A stretch of 64,000 nucleotides of DNA, from assembly GCF_003627215.1 (NCBI RefSeq), contig NZ_CP032677.1, forward strand, positions 811,501-875,500. The letters are read 5' to 3'. The position numbers and the translations under genes were made by a program. Under the pieces are notes generated by a model. That model was not told where the DNA came from. It was given only the letters and a program-made list of their open reading frames with translations, and made no database searches. Shown one piece after another: positions 1-8,734 of this stretch. How positions within the stretch are numbered: the stretch's first letter is position 1; each line of letters begins with the position of its first letter. The DNA comes from Pseudomonas sp. Leaf58. GTDB lineage: Bacteria; Pseudomonadota; Gammaproteobacteria; Pseudomonadales; Pseudomonadaceae.

Positions 1-2
1 AT

Positions 3-650
3 GGGCTGATAGATGACGCCGGCCGCTACCGGCGCGGTGGTCTGGGCATCTATCGGGGCTCTCGGCTGCTGCATATGGCGCCACCGGCCAGCCGGGTGGC
101 GACACTGGTGCAGGATTTGTTGCATTGGCTTGCCAACAGCGATTGGCACCCGCTAATTGTGAGCTGTGTATTCCACTACGAGTTTGAATTCATCCACCCG
201 TTTGCTGACGGTAATGGGCGGATGGGGCGACTGTGGCAGACGCTGCTGCTGAGCCAGTGGCGGCCGGTGTTGGCATATCTGCCGGTAGAAACCGTTATCC
301 GTGAGCAGCAGGATGCGTATTACGTTGCGCTGGCCGCGGCCGACCAGGCTGCTGAAGCAACCCCATTTGTCGAGTACATGCTCGAAGCTTTGCTGCGAGC
401 GCTTGTCGAAGCAGAAGAGAGCGACCAAGTAACCGACCAAGTAACCGACCAAGTAGCGAGTCTCTTGAAGGTGCTCCCCGCGGGTGTTGCTTTGAAGAGC
501 AGCGAGCTGATGGGCCAGTTGGGCCTTTCGCACCGGGCCACGTTCCGTAAGAGCTATTTGCACCCGGCCCTTGCTGCAGGCTTGATCGAAATGACCGACC
601 CCGAATCACCTCGCAGCCCAAAACAGCAATATCGGCGGGTTGTAAGGTAG
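3..650 (+). CDS. Fic family protein, 5' end outside the window
   Basis: The frame is open from base 3 to the stop at 648-650, so the N-terminus lies before the window. The Fic active-site motif HPFADGNGR is read from about base 195. Fic enzymes usually transfer AMP from ATP to a target hydroxyl, with the motif His as catalytic base. The C-terminus looks like a winged-helix segment (about the last 65 residues), as in Fic proteins that may bind DNA. A linker before it contains a tandem (T/S)DQV repeat encoded by a 12-nt unit at 422-453. The inhibitory helix cannot be judged because the N-terminus is missing. Target unknown. Confidence 0.88.
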   Translation, partial: GLIDDAGRYRRGGLGIYRGSRLLHMAPPASRVATLVQDLLHWLANSDWHPLIVSCVFHYEFEFIHPFADGNGRMGRLWQTLLLSQWRPVLAYLPVETVIREQQDAYYVALAAADQAAEATPFVEYMLEALLRALVEAEESDQVTDQVTDQVASLLKVLPAGVALKSSELMGQLGLSHRATFRKSYLHPALAAGLIEMTDPESPRSPKQQYRRVVR

Positions 651-711
651 GTTTCGCGCTGTGCATCCTGTGGGCGTCGGCTTGCCTGCGCAGCATGCAA
701 CGTGGTGCGTG

Positions 712-756
712 GCACCGGCTTCGCCGGTGTTCGCGGGCATGCCCGCTCCCACAGGG
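712..756. repeat. REP-like palindrome
   Basis: A CACCGG..CCGGTG palindrome is followed by GCGGGcatgCCCGC and CTCCCACAGG, the usual core of P. putida-group REP elements. It lies directly before the CorA remnant. Confidence 0.75.
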
Positions 757-780
757 GGCAGTGTCTGCAACGTCTGCTGT

Positions 781-879
781 CGTTGGCAACGTACCTTGTT
801 CACCCTGGTCGTGGTGACCGTACTGGCGCTGCCCATCAACATCATTGCCGGCTTCTTCGGTATGAACGTCGGTGGTGTG
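781..879 (+). pseudogene. CorA/ZntB-type metal transporter, C-terminal remnant
   Basis: About 33 codons read like the first transmembrane helix and signature loop of a CorA-family transporter, including LPINIIAGFFGMNVGG with the diagnostic GMN triad. The large cytoplasmic domain is missing upstream, where a REP element sits, and the second helix is missing downstream. No start codon or ribosome site belongs to it. It is best read as debris of a deleted corA/zntB-like gene. The region 651-1002 otherwise holds only the REP element and the promoter region of the next gene. Confidence 0.6.
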
Positions 880-1002
880 TGCTGGTGGGGCGCTGGGCGT
901 TTCGCAAGCGGCGTGAATAATAGCCCCCGACTGACGGTCCTTCTCTTCTTCCATCCTTGCCTACGCTGATAATCCCAACCCGCTCAAGCAAGGAAATCTG
1001 TC

Positions 1003-1623
1003 ATGGCCTTCCAATACAAGCGTCTGGACAAGAACAACGCTGCGGTGCTGCTGGTCGACCACCAAACCGGCCTGCTCTCGCTGGTAAGGGACATCGACCC
1101 CGACCGCTTCAAGAACAACGTCCTGGCCCTGTCGGACCTGGCCAAGTACTTCAAGCTGCCGACCATTCTTACCACCAGTTTCGAGACCGGCCCCAACGGC
1201 CCGCTGGTGCCCGAACTGAAAGAGCAGTTCCCAGATGCCCCGTACATCGCCCGGCCCGGCAACATCAACGCCTGGGACAACGAGGACTTCGTCAAGGCGG
1301 TAAAGGCTACCGGCAAGAAGCAGCTGCTGATCGCCGGTGTGGTCACCGAAGTGTGCGTGGCATTCCCGGCACTGTCGGCGCTGGAGGAGGGCTTCGAGGT
1401 GTTCGTCGTCACCGATGCCTCCGGCACCTTCAACGAGCTAACCCGTGACTCGGCCTGGCGGCGCATGGAGGCGGCCGGGGCGCAGCTGATGACCTGGTTC
1501 GGCGTAGCCTGCGAGCTGCACCGCGACTGGCGCAACGACATCGAAGGGCTGGGAACGCTGTTCGCCAACCATATTCCGGACTACCGCAACCTGATGACCA
1601 GCTACAACAAACTGGCCAAATAA
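1003..1623 (+). CDS. YcaC-like isochorismatase-family hydrolase
   Basis: 206 aa, a typical length for the YcaC subgroup of cysteine hydrolases. Asp19 (in LLVDHQTG) and Cys118 (in AGVVTEVCVAF) match the catalytic Asp and nucleophilic Cys. The third catalytic position, commonly Lys84, is Arg84 here. The substrate of this subgroup is not firmly known. The gene stands alone, ATG with AAGGAAA about 10 nt upstream, followed by a REP palindrome, so it is probably monocistronic and cytoplasmic. Confidence 0.9.
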   Translation: MAFQYKRLDKNNAAVLLVDHQTGLLSLVRDIDPDRFKNNVLALSDLAKYFKLPTILTTSFETGPNGPLVPELKEQFPDAPYIARPGNINAWDNEDFVKAVKATGKKQLLIAGVVTEVCVAFPALSALEEGFEVFVVTDASGTFNELTRDSAWRRMEAAGAQLMTWFGVACELHRDWRNDIEGLGTLFANHIPDYRNLMTSYNKLAK

Positions 1624-1648
1624 CCCGACCTCAAGGCCACCGCATACC

Positions 1649-1678
1649 CTGTGGGAGCGGGTAAACCCGCTCCCACAG
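1649..1678. repeat. REP palindrome, possible terminator
   Basis: Perfect 13-bp stem CTGTGGGAGCGGG / CCCGCTCCCACAG with a TAAA loop. It lies 26 bases after the YcaC-like gene and may stop transcription or stabilise its 3' end. There is no T-run. Confidence 0.75.
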
Positions 1679-1808
1679 TCTTCCGAGCAGCCAACAGTAC
1701 TTCGCAGAATCAATGGTTTAGAAGCAAATGCTGGCGAAACCACAAGCGAAGCGGCAAAGCGCCATGGATCGACCATACTCACTCTTCAATCGCCCTTAGG
1801 AGAGTGCC

Positions 1809-2627
1809 ATGTCGAAGTCGTCCAGGAAGAAAGACTCTGAAGACCCATTGGAAAAACTGGGCGGCAAGGCCTACGAAAAAGAACTCAAGCAACTGCATGT
1901 GGAACTGGTGAAGTTGCAGGAGTGGGTGGTCGCCAAGGGCCTGAAGGTGTGCATCGTCTTCGAGGGCCGCGACGGCGCTGGCAAGGGCGGCACCATCAAG
2001 GCCATTACCGAGCGCGTCAGCCCGCGAGTGTTCCGGGTGGTGGCGCTGCCGGCACCGACCGAGCGAGAAAAAACCCAGATGTACCTGCAGCGCTATGTGA
2101 GCCATCTGCCTGCTGCGGGTGAAGTGGTGATCTTTGATCGCAGCTGGTACAACCGTGCTGGGGTCGAACGGGTGATGGGTTTCTGCTCGCGCGAACAGGT
2201 CCAGAGGTTCCTCGAGGGCGTGCCGCTGTTCGAGAAGGTCATGGTCGAGTCGGGCATCATCGTCATCAAGTACTGGCTTGAGGTCAGCGCCGAAGAGCAG
2301 ACTCGGCGCCTGCAGGACCGAATAAATGACGGCCGCAAGCTGTGGAAGCTGTCGCCGATGGACCTTAAGTCCTACACCCGCTGGGATGACTATACCCAGG
2401 CCCGCGATGACATGTTCGCCGCGTCGGATACCGCCTGGGCGCCCTGGTTCATGGCCCACTCCGACGACAAGCGGCGTGCCCGGCTGAACATCATCAGCCA
2501 CATGCTCAGCCGCATCCCCTACAAGGACATCACCCAGGACCAGGCGGTGAAACTGCCCAAGCGCGGCAAGATCGGCAAGTACCAGGCCGTGGCCTACCCG
2601 TTCAAGGTCGTTGACCAACGTTTCTGA
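1809..2627 (+). CDS. ppk2: Polyphosphate kinase 2
   Basis: 272 aa, the size of single-domain PPK2 enzymes, which use polyphosphate to phosphorylate nucleotides. Walker A is GRDGAGKGG at residues 53-61 and the Walker B/lid region is DRSWYNRAGVE at 110-120; both are hallmarks of PPK2. The class (NDP- or NMP-acting) cannot be set from motifs alone. The ATG has GGAG 6-7 nt upstream. The next gene, an antiporter, begins 36 bases later and may be co-transcribed. Cytoplasmic. Confidence 0.94.
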   Translation: MSKSSRKKDSEDPLEKLGGKAYEKELKQLHVELVKLQEWVVAKGLKVCIVFEGRDGAGKGGTIKAITERVSPRVFRVVALPAPTEREKTQMYLQRYVSHLPAAGEVVIFDRSWYNRAGVERVMGFCSREQVQRFLEGVPLFEKVMVESGIIVIKYWLEVSAEEQTRRLQDRINDGRKLWKLSPMDLKSYTRWDDYTQARDDMFAASDTAWAPWFMAHSDDKRRARLNIISHMLSRIPYKDITQDQAVKLPKRGKIGKYQAVAYPFKVVDQRF

Positions 2628-2663
2628 TCCCTTCCCTGCGGGGAGCAGCGAGGGTGTGAGCCT

Positions 2664-3860
2664 ATGCCACATGATGGCAGCCTGTTGCAGGCGACGGTGG
2701 TGTTCCTGCTGGCCGTGGTGCTTTTGGTGCCGTTGGCTCAGCGTTTGAAAATGGGGGCGGTGCCGGGCTACCTGTTGGCCGGCATGTTGATCGGCCCCTC
2801 GGTTCTGGGCCTGCTTAACAACCCAGACAACGTCGCGCGCCTGTCGGAGATGGGCGTGGTGATGCTGTTGTTCGTCATCGGTCTGGAGCTTTCACCACGG
2901 CGTTTATGGACCATGCGCCGGGCGCTGTTTGGCATCGGCAGCTTGCAGGTGGGGCTGACAGCCGTGCTGCTTGGCCTGCTGGCGTACTGGCTGTTCGGCC
3001 AGTCGAAGCCTGCTGCCATCGTACTGGGGCTGGGCCTGGCGTTGTCGTCCACCGCGTTTGGCCTGCAGGTGCTGGCCGAACGCAAGGACCTGGGCAAGCC
3101 GCACGGCCGCCTGGCGGTGGCCATTCTGTTGTTCCAGGACATTGCCGCCATCCCACTGATTGCCGTGGTGCCGTTGCTCGGTGGCAACGTCAGCACCGCC
3201 GACGAAGGCGCCTGGCCGGTGCTGGCGGTGATGGCGGGTATCGGCGTGGTGATTGTCTTTGGCCGTTATCTGTTCACCCCGGTGTTCAAATGGACAGTCG
3301 GCTCTGGCTTGCCCGAACTGTCGACCGCTACCGCTTTGCTGGTGGTACTGGGCACTGCCTGGGTGATGGAGCACGTCGGCGTTTCCATGGCGCTAGGGGC
3401 ATTCCTGGCCGGGGTGCTGATGGCCGAGTCGCCTTTTCGCCACGAACTGGAAACCCAGATCGAACCGATCAAGGGCCTGTTGCTGGGGTTGTTCTTCGTG
3501 GGGGTGGGCATGAGCGCCGACCTGCGCTTGCTGTTTGGCATGCCGTGGGTGGTGTTGGCGCTGACGCTGCTGTTGGTGGTCGTGAAGCTGCCGCTGTTGT
3601 ATGGCTTGGGGCGCATGGCTGGCGGGCTCAACCCTTCTCAGGCGCTGTGCCTGGGTGTGGTGTTGGCGTCTGGTGGCGAGTTCGCCTTCGTGGTGTTCAA
3701 GCTGGCGCTTGACCATCAGGTGCTGGCGCAACAGGTGCATGACCTGTTGGTGCTGGCCATCACCTTGTCGATGGCAGTAGTGCCCTTGGTAATGATGGCC
3801 CTGGCGCGCCAGTTGCGTGACGACAGCCCAACGCAGGCAAGCCCTGAGACGAACCACTGA
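2664..3860 (+). CDS. CPA2-family cation:proton antiporter (KefB-like, no RCK domain)
   Basis: 398 aa and almost wholly hydrophobic, with about 12 predicted membrane segments. The C-terminal motif GGEFAFVVF is typical of the CPA2/Kef group, and the early segment GYLLAGMLIGPSVLG also fits. KefB/KefC proteins carry a cytosolic TrkA-N/RCK domain of about 200 residues; here the protein ends after the membrane part, so ligand gating by that domain is absent. It probably exchanges K+ or Na+ for H+ across the inner membrane. Substrate is inferred from family only. Confidence 0.88.
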   Translation: MPHDGSLLQATVVFLLAVVLLVPLAQRLKMGAVPGYLLAGMLIGPSVLGLLNNPDNVARLSEMGVVMLLFVIGLELSPRRLWTMRRALFGIGSLQVGLTAVLLGLLAYWLFGQSKPAAIVLGLGLALSSTAFGLQVLAERKDLGKPHGRLAVAILLFQDIAAIPLIAVVPLLGGNVSTADEGAWPVLAVMAGIGVVIVFGRYLFTPVFKWTVGSGLPELSTATALLVVLGTAWVMEHVGVSMALGAFLAGVLMAESPFRHELETQIEPIKGLLLGLFFVGVGMSADLRLLFGMPWVVLALTLLLVVVKLPLLYGLGRMAGGLNPSQALCLGVVLASGGEFAFVVFKLALDHQVLAQQVHDLLVLAITLSMAVVPLVMMALARQLRDDSPTQASPETNH

Positions 3861-3897
3861 ATCGCGCCGACGGCGCACTCATGTATTGAGGTGAAGC

Positions 3898-4995
3898 ATG
3901 CAGCCGAGTTTCAAGCTGGACAGCGCCCTGTCACGGGGCTTGCTCGATGTGCTCATCAAGGCCGGCCTGGTGGCGGCCCTGGTTATTTTTGCCTTCCAGA
4001 CGTTCCAGCCGTTTCTGGAGTTGATGCTGTGGGGGGTGATCCTGGCGGTGACCTTGTACCCGTTGCATCGCCGCATTCAGCGTCGTACAGGGCTCAAGGA
4101 CGGGCTTTCGGCGACGTTGGTGGTGTTATTGGTACTGGTCGTGCTGCTGGTACCGATCTACCTGGTGGTGATGTCTATCGGCGAATCGGTGGACAGCTTG
4201 GTGACCTTGCTTAAAAGCGGCGCCTGGAGCGTGCCGGTACCCCCTGAGTCGGTGGCGACCTGGCCTTTGATCGGGCCAAAAGTGTATGCCTTATGGCTGG
4301 CTGCCTCGGAAAACCTGGCCAATGTGCTGAACCAGTGGATGCCCCAACTCAAAGGTGCCGGGCGCACGGTGCTGGGGGCCGCGGCGAGTGCCGGCGGGGC
4401 GTTCCTGCTGTTCTTCGGCGCGATCATCATCTCTGGGGTGATCATGGCTTTCGGCGACCGCGGCGAGATTGCTGCGCAACGCATTGCCATCCGGGTATCA
4501 GGTGAGGAGCGGGGCAAGCCGTTGGCCAACCTGTGTACCGCCACCATTCGCGCGGTGGCCCAGGGCGTGATTGGCATCGCCTTCATCCAGATGCTGCTGA
4601 TTGGCGTTGGTTTCGTGATCAAAGGGGTGCCGGGGGCCGGGATGCTGGCCATCGTCATCCTCATGCTGGGGATTGCCCAGGCTCCCGCCACGTTGATTAC
4701 CGTACCGGTGATCATCTATGTGTTCAACGTCGAGGGCTTCACCGTAGTGACCATCATCTTCGCCATTTACACCTTCGTCGCCGGGCTTGCCGACAACGTG
4801 CTCAAGCCATTGTTGCTGGGGCGCGGGGTGGACGTGCCGATGCCGGTGGTGCTGATTGGGGCACTGGGCGGCATGGTGGTCAAAGGCATCATCGGCTTGT
4901 TCATTGGCCCGGTGATTCTTGGCGTGACTTATGTGCTGTTCTGGCAGTGGGTGGCGCTGCAGGTGCCAGAAAACCCCGTCGAACCGACGGCGTGA
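3898..4995 (+). CDS. AI-2E family transporter
   Basis: 365 aa with paired N-terminal hydrophobic segments, a soluble middle part and a C-terminal membrane bundle, the layout of the AI-2E (YdiK/PerM-like) permeases. GAGG is close before the ATG (GAGGTGAAGC). The family was named for proposed autoinducer-2 export, but many members export other solutes, so the substrate is open. It starts 37 bases after the antiporter and ends 13 bases before an efflux operon, so read-through is likely. Confidence 0.88.
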   Translation: MQPSFKLDSALSRGLLDVLIKAGLVAALVIFAFQTFQPFLELMLWGVILAVTLYPLHRRIQRRTGLKDGLSATLVVLLVLVVLLVPIYLVVMSIGESVDSLVTLLKSGAWSVPVPPESVATWPLIGPKVYALWLAASENLANVLNQWMPQLKGAGRTVLGAAASAGGAFLLFFGAIIISGVIMAFGDRGEIAAQRIAIRVSGEERGKPLANLCTATIRAVAQGVIGIAFIQMLLIGVGFVIKGVPGAGMLAIVILMLGIAQAPATLITVPVIIYVFNVEGFTVVTIIFAIYTFVAGLADNVLKPLLLGRGVDVPMPVVLIGALGGMVVKGIIGLFIGPVILGVTYVLFWQWVALQVPENPVEPTA

Positions 4996-5008
4996 GCTAA
5001 GGCCTGCC

Positions 5009-6529
5009 ATGCCCGGACGCGTCTATGGTTGTGCCCTGAGCCTGGCTGCCCTGTTGGTGGGGTGCACCCAGGTCGGCCCGGATTTCCAGCCGCTGCAGGA
5101 CCCTTGGTTGCACAACTGGCACACGCCGCTGCTGGAGCAGGCCGGGCAGCAGGCCGCGGCGCCCGACCTGCGCCAGTGGTGGGCGGTGTTTGCTGACCCG
5201 GCCCTGGATGCGCTGATTGCTGAGGCCGACGCCAACAACAGCAATCTGCGCGTGGCCGGCTTGCGCATTGCCGAGGCGCGCGCCCAGTTGGCCATCGTGC
5301 AGACCGGGCGTTACCCACAGCTGCAGCAACTGCGCGCCCAGAGCCTGTACCTGAAGCAGGACCAATCGGGCATCGCCAGTGCCCGCGATTCGGTGTTCTG
5401 GCAATCCAGCGTGGGCTTTGACATCGGCTGGGAAATCGACTTCTGGGGGCGCTTCAGCCGCGCCATCGAAAGTGCCGATGCTGTCTACTTCGCCTCTCAG
5501 GCCAACTACGCCGATGCCATGTTGCTGTTACGGGCGCAGGTGGCCGACACCTATTTTGCCCTGCGCACCGCCGAGGCGCGGCTGGCTATTGCTGAAGAAA
5601 ACGCCCGCCGCCAGGCACGCAGCCTGGAGATTACCGAGCGGCTGTTCCGCCATGGCGAGAATGACGAACTCGACTGGCAACAGGCGCGCACCCAATACCT
5701 GGCCACCCAAGCCACCATCCCCGAGTTCCAGAACCAGCTCAACGCCCTGCGCAACGTGCTGTGCTCACTGTTGGGCCGCCCACCCGGGCCGTTGCCACAG
5801 CTGGATGCAGGCCACGGCCAGCTGCCGTTGCCCGACCGCGCAGTGCTGCAGGACGTGCCTGCCAACCTGTTGCAGCGCCGCCCAGACATCCGCGCCGCCG
5901 AGCAAGCGGTGGCGGCGCAGTCGGCGCTGGTCGGGGTGGCCGAGGCCGACCTTTATCCACAGCTGAGCCTGCTGGGCAGCATTGGCTGGACCTTGGTTAC
6001 GGCCAACCAGCTGCCCAACACCTTCGACGTCGCTGCCGGGCCCAGCCTGCTCTGGAACCCGTTCGACTACGGCCGGCGCAAGAATGCCGTGCGCGTGGAA
6101 GATGCCCGCTTGCAGCAATTGATCGAGTTGTATCACCAGGGCGTGCGCGAAGCCGCCCGCGAGGCCGACGATGCCGCCAGTGGGCTGGTGCGCTCGCTGC
6201 AGAGTGCGAGCATTCGCGAGCAGGCTTCGCAGGCTGCGCAGCGCTCGCTGAACCTGGCCAGCTCGCAGTACCGCGAAGGCTTTGCCGACTTCCAGCGGGT
6301 GCTCGACGCCCAGCAACTGTTGCTGCAGCAACAGGACGGCTACCTGGTCAGCCGCGGCAATGCTGTCAGCAGCCTAGTGACGTTGTACAAGGCCCTGGGT
6401 GGTGGTTGGGACGCCAGCCGCGCGCCGATCGACCCGGCCACGCGCCAGCAAATGCAGCAACGGACCGACTGGGGCGAGCTGCTCGACGAGCCAGCCCCCA
6501 GCGCACACGCACAAGGTGAAACGAAATGA
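5009..6529 (+). CDS. Outer-membrane efflux lipoprotein (NodT/OprM family)
   Basis: 506 aa from the ATG at 5009. An upstream in-frame ATG at 4931 was rejected because it lies inside the previous gene and gives no signal peptide. From 5009 the protein has a short hydrophobic signal with lipobox LLVGC and mature start CTQVGPDF, typical of RND-type outer-membrane factors. Two long helical, Ala/Gln-rich repeats follow, as in TolC-like tunnels. Its stop overlaps the next start by 4 nt (ATGA). It is probably the exit duct of the system encoded with the next two genes. Confidence 0.92.
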   Translation: MPGRVYGCALSLAALLVGCTQVGPDFQPLQDPWLHNWHTPLLEQAGQQAAAPDLRQWWAVFADPALDALIAEADANNSNLRVAGLRIAEARAQLAIVQTGRYPQLQQLRAQSLYLKQDQSGIASARDSVFWQSSVGFDIGWEIDFWGRFSRAIESADAVYFASQANYADAMLLLRAQVADTYFALRTAEARLAIAEENARRQARSLEITERLFRHGENDELDWQQARTQYLATQATIPEFQNQLNALRNVLCSLLGRPPGPLPQLDAGHGQLPLPDRAVLQDVPANLLQRRPDIRAAEQAVAAQSALVGVAEADLYPQLSLLGSIGWTLVTANQLPNTFDVAAGPSLLWNPFDYGRRKNAVRVEDARLQQLIELYHQGVREAAREADDAASGLVRSLQSASIREQASQAAQRSLNLASSQYREGFADFQRVLDAQQLLLQQQDGYLVSRGNAVSSLVTLYKALGGGWDASRAPIDPATRQQMQQRTDWGELLDEPAPSAHAQGETK

Positions 6530-7623
6530 GTGACGCTGCGCCAACGCCGCCCCCGCCAGCCCCCGATCGCGGCATGCTCTGGGTGCTGCTGCTGATTGCT
6601 GTGAGCCTGTTCTGGTACCTGCTGGCCGACCGCTTCACGCCCTACACCCAGCAGGCGCGCCTGCAGGCCTACGTGGTACCGGTGAGCGCCGAAGTGGCCG
6701 GGCAGGTGAAGCGTGTGGCGGTGGGCAATAACCAGGAAGTTCGCCAGGGTGATGTGCTGTTTGAGCTGGACCAGGAGCAGTACCGCATCGCCCTAGGCCG
6801 TGCCGAGGCCGACCTGGACACGGTGCGCCGGCAGATCGGCGCCCACACCGCCGGGATCGACTCGGCCCAGGCCGCGCTGGTGGCAGCCCAGGCCAATGAG
6901 CGCAAGGCGCGGCAGGACGCCGAGCGGCTCAAGCGCCTGATCGATGAAGACCCGGGCACGGTGTCGGTGCGCCGCCTGGAAGGCGCCCAGGCCAGCCGCG
7001 ACCAGGCCATCAGCCAGGTCGCGGCAGCCCGTGCCGAAGTGGAACGGGCCCGAGAACAGCAGGGTGGGGCGCAGGATGACAACGCGCAACTGCGCAGCGC
7101 CGCGGCCAATGTCGAAAAGGCCCGCCTCGACCTGGCCCGCACCGTGGTGCGCGCCGACGCCAACGGGCTGATCACCGACCTGCGCACCGACGTTGGCCAC
7201 TATGTCGGGGCCGGCAGCCCGATGATGACCCTGATCGCTATCCATGACGTGTGGATAAGTGCCGACATGACCGAGAACAACTTGGGCCGCTTGCGCCCTG
7301 ACACGCCGGTGCTGGTCGTGCTCGATGCGCTGCCTGGCACCGTGTTGAAAGGGCGTATACGCAGCATCGGGTACGGCGTCAGCGTGGGCCAGGGTAACCC
7401 ACCGGGCACGCTGCCGACCGTACAGAACAGCCGCGAGTGGCTGCGCTCGGCGCAGCGCTTCCCGGTGATCGTCGAACTGGAGCGTGAGCAGTTGCAAGAC
7501 AAGACCGGGCTACGGGTTGGTGGCCAGGCCGAGGTCATGGCCCTGCCCAGTGAAGGCAACCCGCTGAACCTGCTGGGCCGGTTGTTCATGTGGCTGATGA
7601 GCTGGCTGTCGTATGCCTATTGA
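6526..7623 (+). CDS. HlyD/EmrA-type membrane-fusion protein
   Basis: 365 aa: a proline-rich cytoplasmic start (PTPPPPAPD), one membrane helix at about residues 15-35, a biotinyl-lipoyl-like half, a long Ala/Gln/Arg-rich coiled coil (about 85-205), then a second lipoyl half and beta-barrel (DLRTDVGHYVGAGSPMMTL region). This is the layout of periplasmic adaptors of the AaeA/EmrA type. It is translationally coupled to both neighbours. It likely links the outer-membrane duct to the DUF2955 inner-membrane protein. Confidence 0.92.
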   Translation: MSDAAPTPPPPAPDRGMLWVLLLIAVSLFWYLLADRFTPYTQQARLQAYVVPVSAEVAGQVKRVAVGNNQEVRQGDVLFELDQEQYRIALGRAEADLDTVRRQIGAHTAGIDSAQAALVAAQANERKARQDAERLKRLIDEDPGTVSVRRLEGAQASRDQAISQVAAARAEVERAREQQGGAQDDNAQLRSAAANVEKARLDLARTVVRADANGLITDLRTDVGHYVGAGSPMMTLIAIHDVWISADMTENNLGRLRPDTPVLVVLDALPGTVLKGRIRSIGYGVSVGQGNPPGTLPTVQNSREWLRSAQRFPVIVELEREQLQDKTGLRVGGQAEVMALPSEGNPLNLLGRLFMWLMSWLSYAY

Positions 7624-8623
7624 GTTGCGCCGCCTGCGCGCCCTGCGCCTGGCCTGGGGTGTGGCGCTGTGCCTGGCGGTGAGCTTTGGCATCGGCCTGC
7701 CGGTGCCGATCCTGGCACCGGTATTCGCGGTACTGTTGCTGGCCATGCGCAGCCAGCCTTTACCTTTGCGTGCGGCCCCGGCCTTGGCGGTACTGGTGCT
7801 GCTCAGTTGCGGCAGCGGGCTGTTGCTGATTCCGTTGCTGCGGCATGCTCCGGTGAGCGGGGTATTGCTGGTGGGGGTGGGTGTTTTCTTGACCTTGCGC
7901 TACGCGCTGATGGGCGGCAACGGCCTGTTGGCGAACCTGCTGGTGGTCGGCCTGACCATGATTGCCGCCGCCGGTACCAGCGACTTTACCCTGGCCCTGT
8001 CGGTGGTCGAAGCGCTGGCTAAGGGCATGCTGCTGGCGGTGCTGGGCAGCGCGGTGGCGCATGTGCTTTTTCCAGAGCCTGCCGATGCGCCGGCGCAACC
8101 GGTGCCGCCGCTGCTTGGCAGCGAGCATGTCAGTTGGGTGGCGTTGCGCGCCACGCTGATCGTGATGCCGGCGTTTCTGTTGGCGTTGATTGCCCCCGAC
8201 TCGTACATGCCGCTGATCATGAAGGCCGTGAGCCTGGGGCAGCAGGCCGGCGAAACCCGCGCCAGGCATGCCAGCCGTGAGTTGATTGGTTCGACCTTGC
8301 TTGCCGGCTTGTTGGCGATATTGCTATGGGGCGCGTTGAGCCTGTTCGTGCACCTGTGGATGTTTTTTTTGTGGGTGTTGTTGTTCGTCCTATGGCAGGG
8401 GCGCCGGCTTTACCGAGCGGTGCAGACCGGGCAAAGCCCGGCGTACTGGGTAAGTTGCCTGACTACCATGCTGATTTTGCTGGGGCAGTCGGTGCAGGAC
8501 AGTGCAGGGGGGCAGGATGTGTACCGCGCCTTTGCGGTGCGCATGGCGCTGTTTTTGGCAGTGTCGGTGTATGCCAGTGCCATGCTGATCTGGATGGATC
8601 GGCGTCGGGTTCGGACTGCCTAG
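7613..8623 (+). CDS. DUF2955 inner-membrane protein of efflux system
   Basis: 336 aa, very hydrophobic, with two blocks of about five membrane segments separated by a short polar region (around residues 145-170). This resembles the fusaric-acid-resistance/AaeB-like group, and I recognise the sequence type as DUF2955. The start overlaps the HlyD gene by 11 nt, so the three genes form a coupled operon. By analogy with AaeAB it may export aromatic acids or other toxic small acids; no substrate evidence is present in the sequence. Confidence 0.8.
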   Translation: MPIELRRLRALRLAWGVALCLAVSFGIGLPVPILAPVFAVLLLAMRSQPLPLRAAPALAVLVLLSCGSGLLLIPLLRHAPVSGVLLVGVGVFLTLRYALMGGNGLLANLLVVGLTMIAAAGTSDFTLALSVVEALAKGMLLAVLGSAVAHVLFPEPADAPAQPVPPLLGSEHVSWVALRATLIVMPAFLLALIAPDSYMPLIMKAVSLGQQAGETRARHASRELIGSTLLAGLLAILLWGALSLFVHLWMFFLWVLLFVLWQGRRLYRAVQTGQSPAYWVSCLTTMLILLGQSVQDSAGGQDVYRAFAVRMALFLAVSVYASAMLIWMDRRRVRTA

Positions 8624-8630
8624 CGCTCCT

Positions 8631-8727
8631 GCACCGGCCTCTTCGCGGGCCAGCCCGCTCCTACAGAGGTTTGCGTGTACTCGCTGTTTTTTGTAGGAGC
8701 GGGCTTGCCCGCGAAGAGGCCAGTACA
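8631..8727. repeat. Pair of inverted REP elements
   Basis: Two REP units face each other at 8631-8666 and 8692-8727. Each contains CGGCCTCTTCGCGGG and CCCGCTCCTACA cores, with a spacer of about 25 bases. They lie between two convergent genes (DUF2955 and SulP) and could act as a bidirectional end or gyrase site. Confidence 0.85.
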
Positions 8728-8734
8728 GAAAAAC

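Noticed and set aside
295..954. Minus-strand frames opposite the Fic gene
   Set aside because: They mirror the codons of the Fic gene and REP sequence and have no recognisable product.
4931..5008. Earlier start for the outer-membrane efflux lipoprotein
   Set aside because: It lies inside the AI-2E gene and would place the lipoprotein signal internally.
8631..8727. Insertion sequence ends
   Set aside because: The inverted units match REP elements found many times in the window and enclose no transposase.
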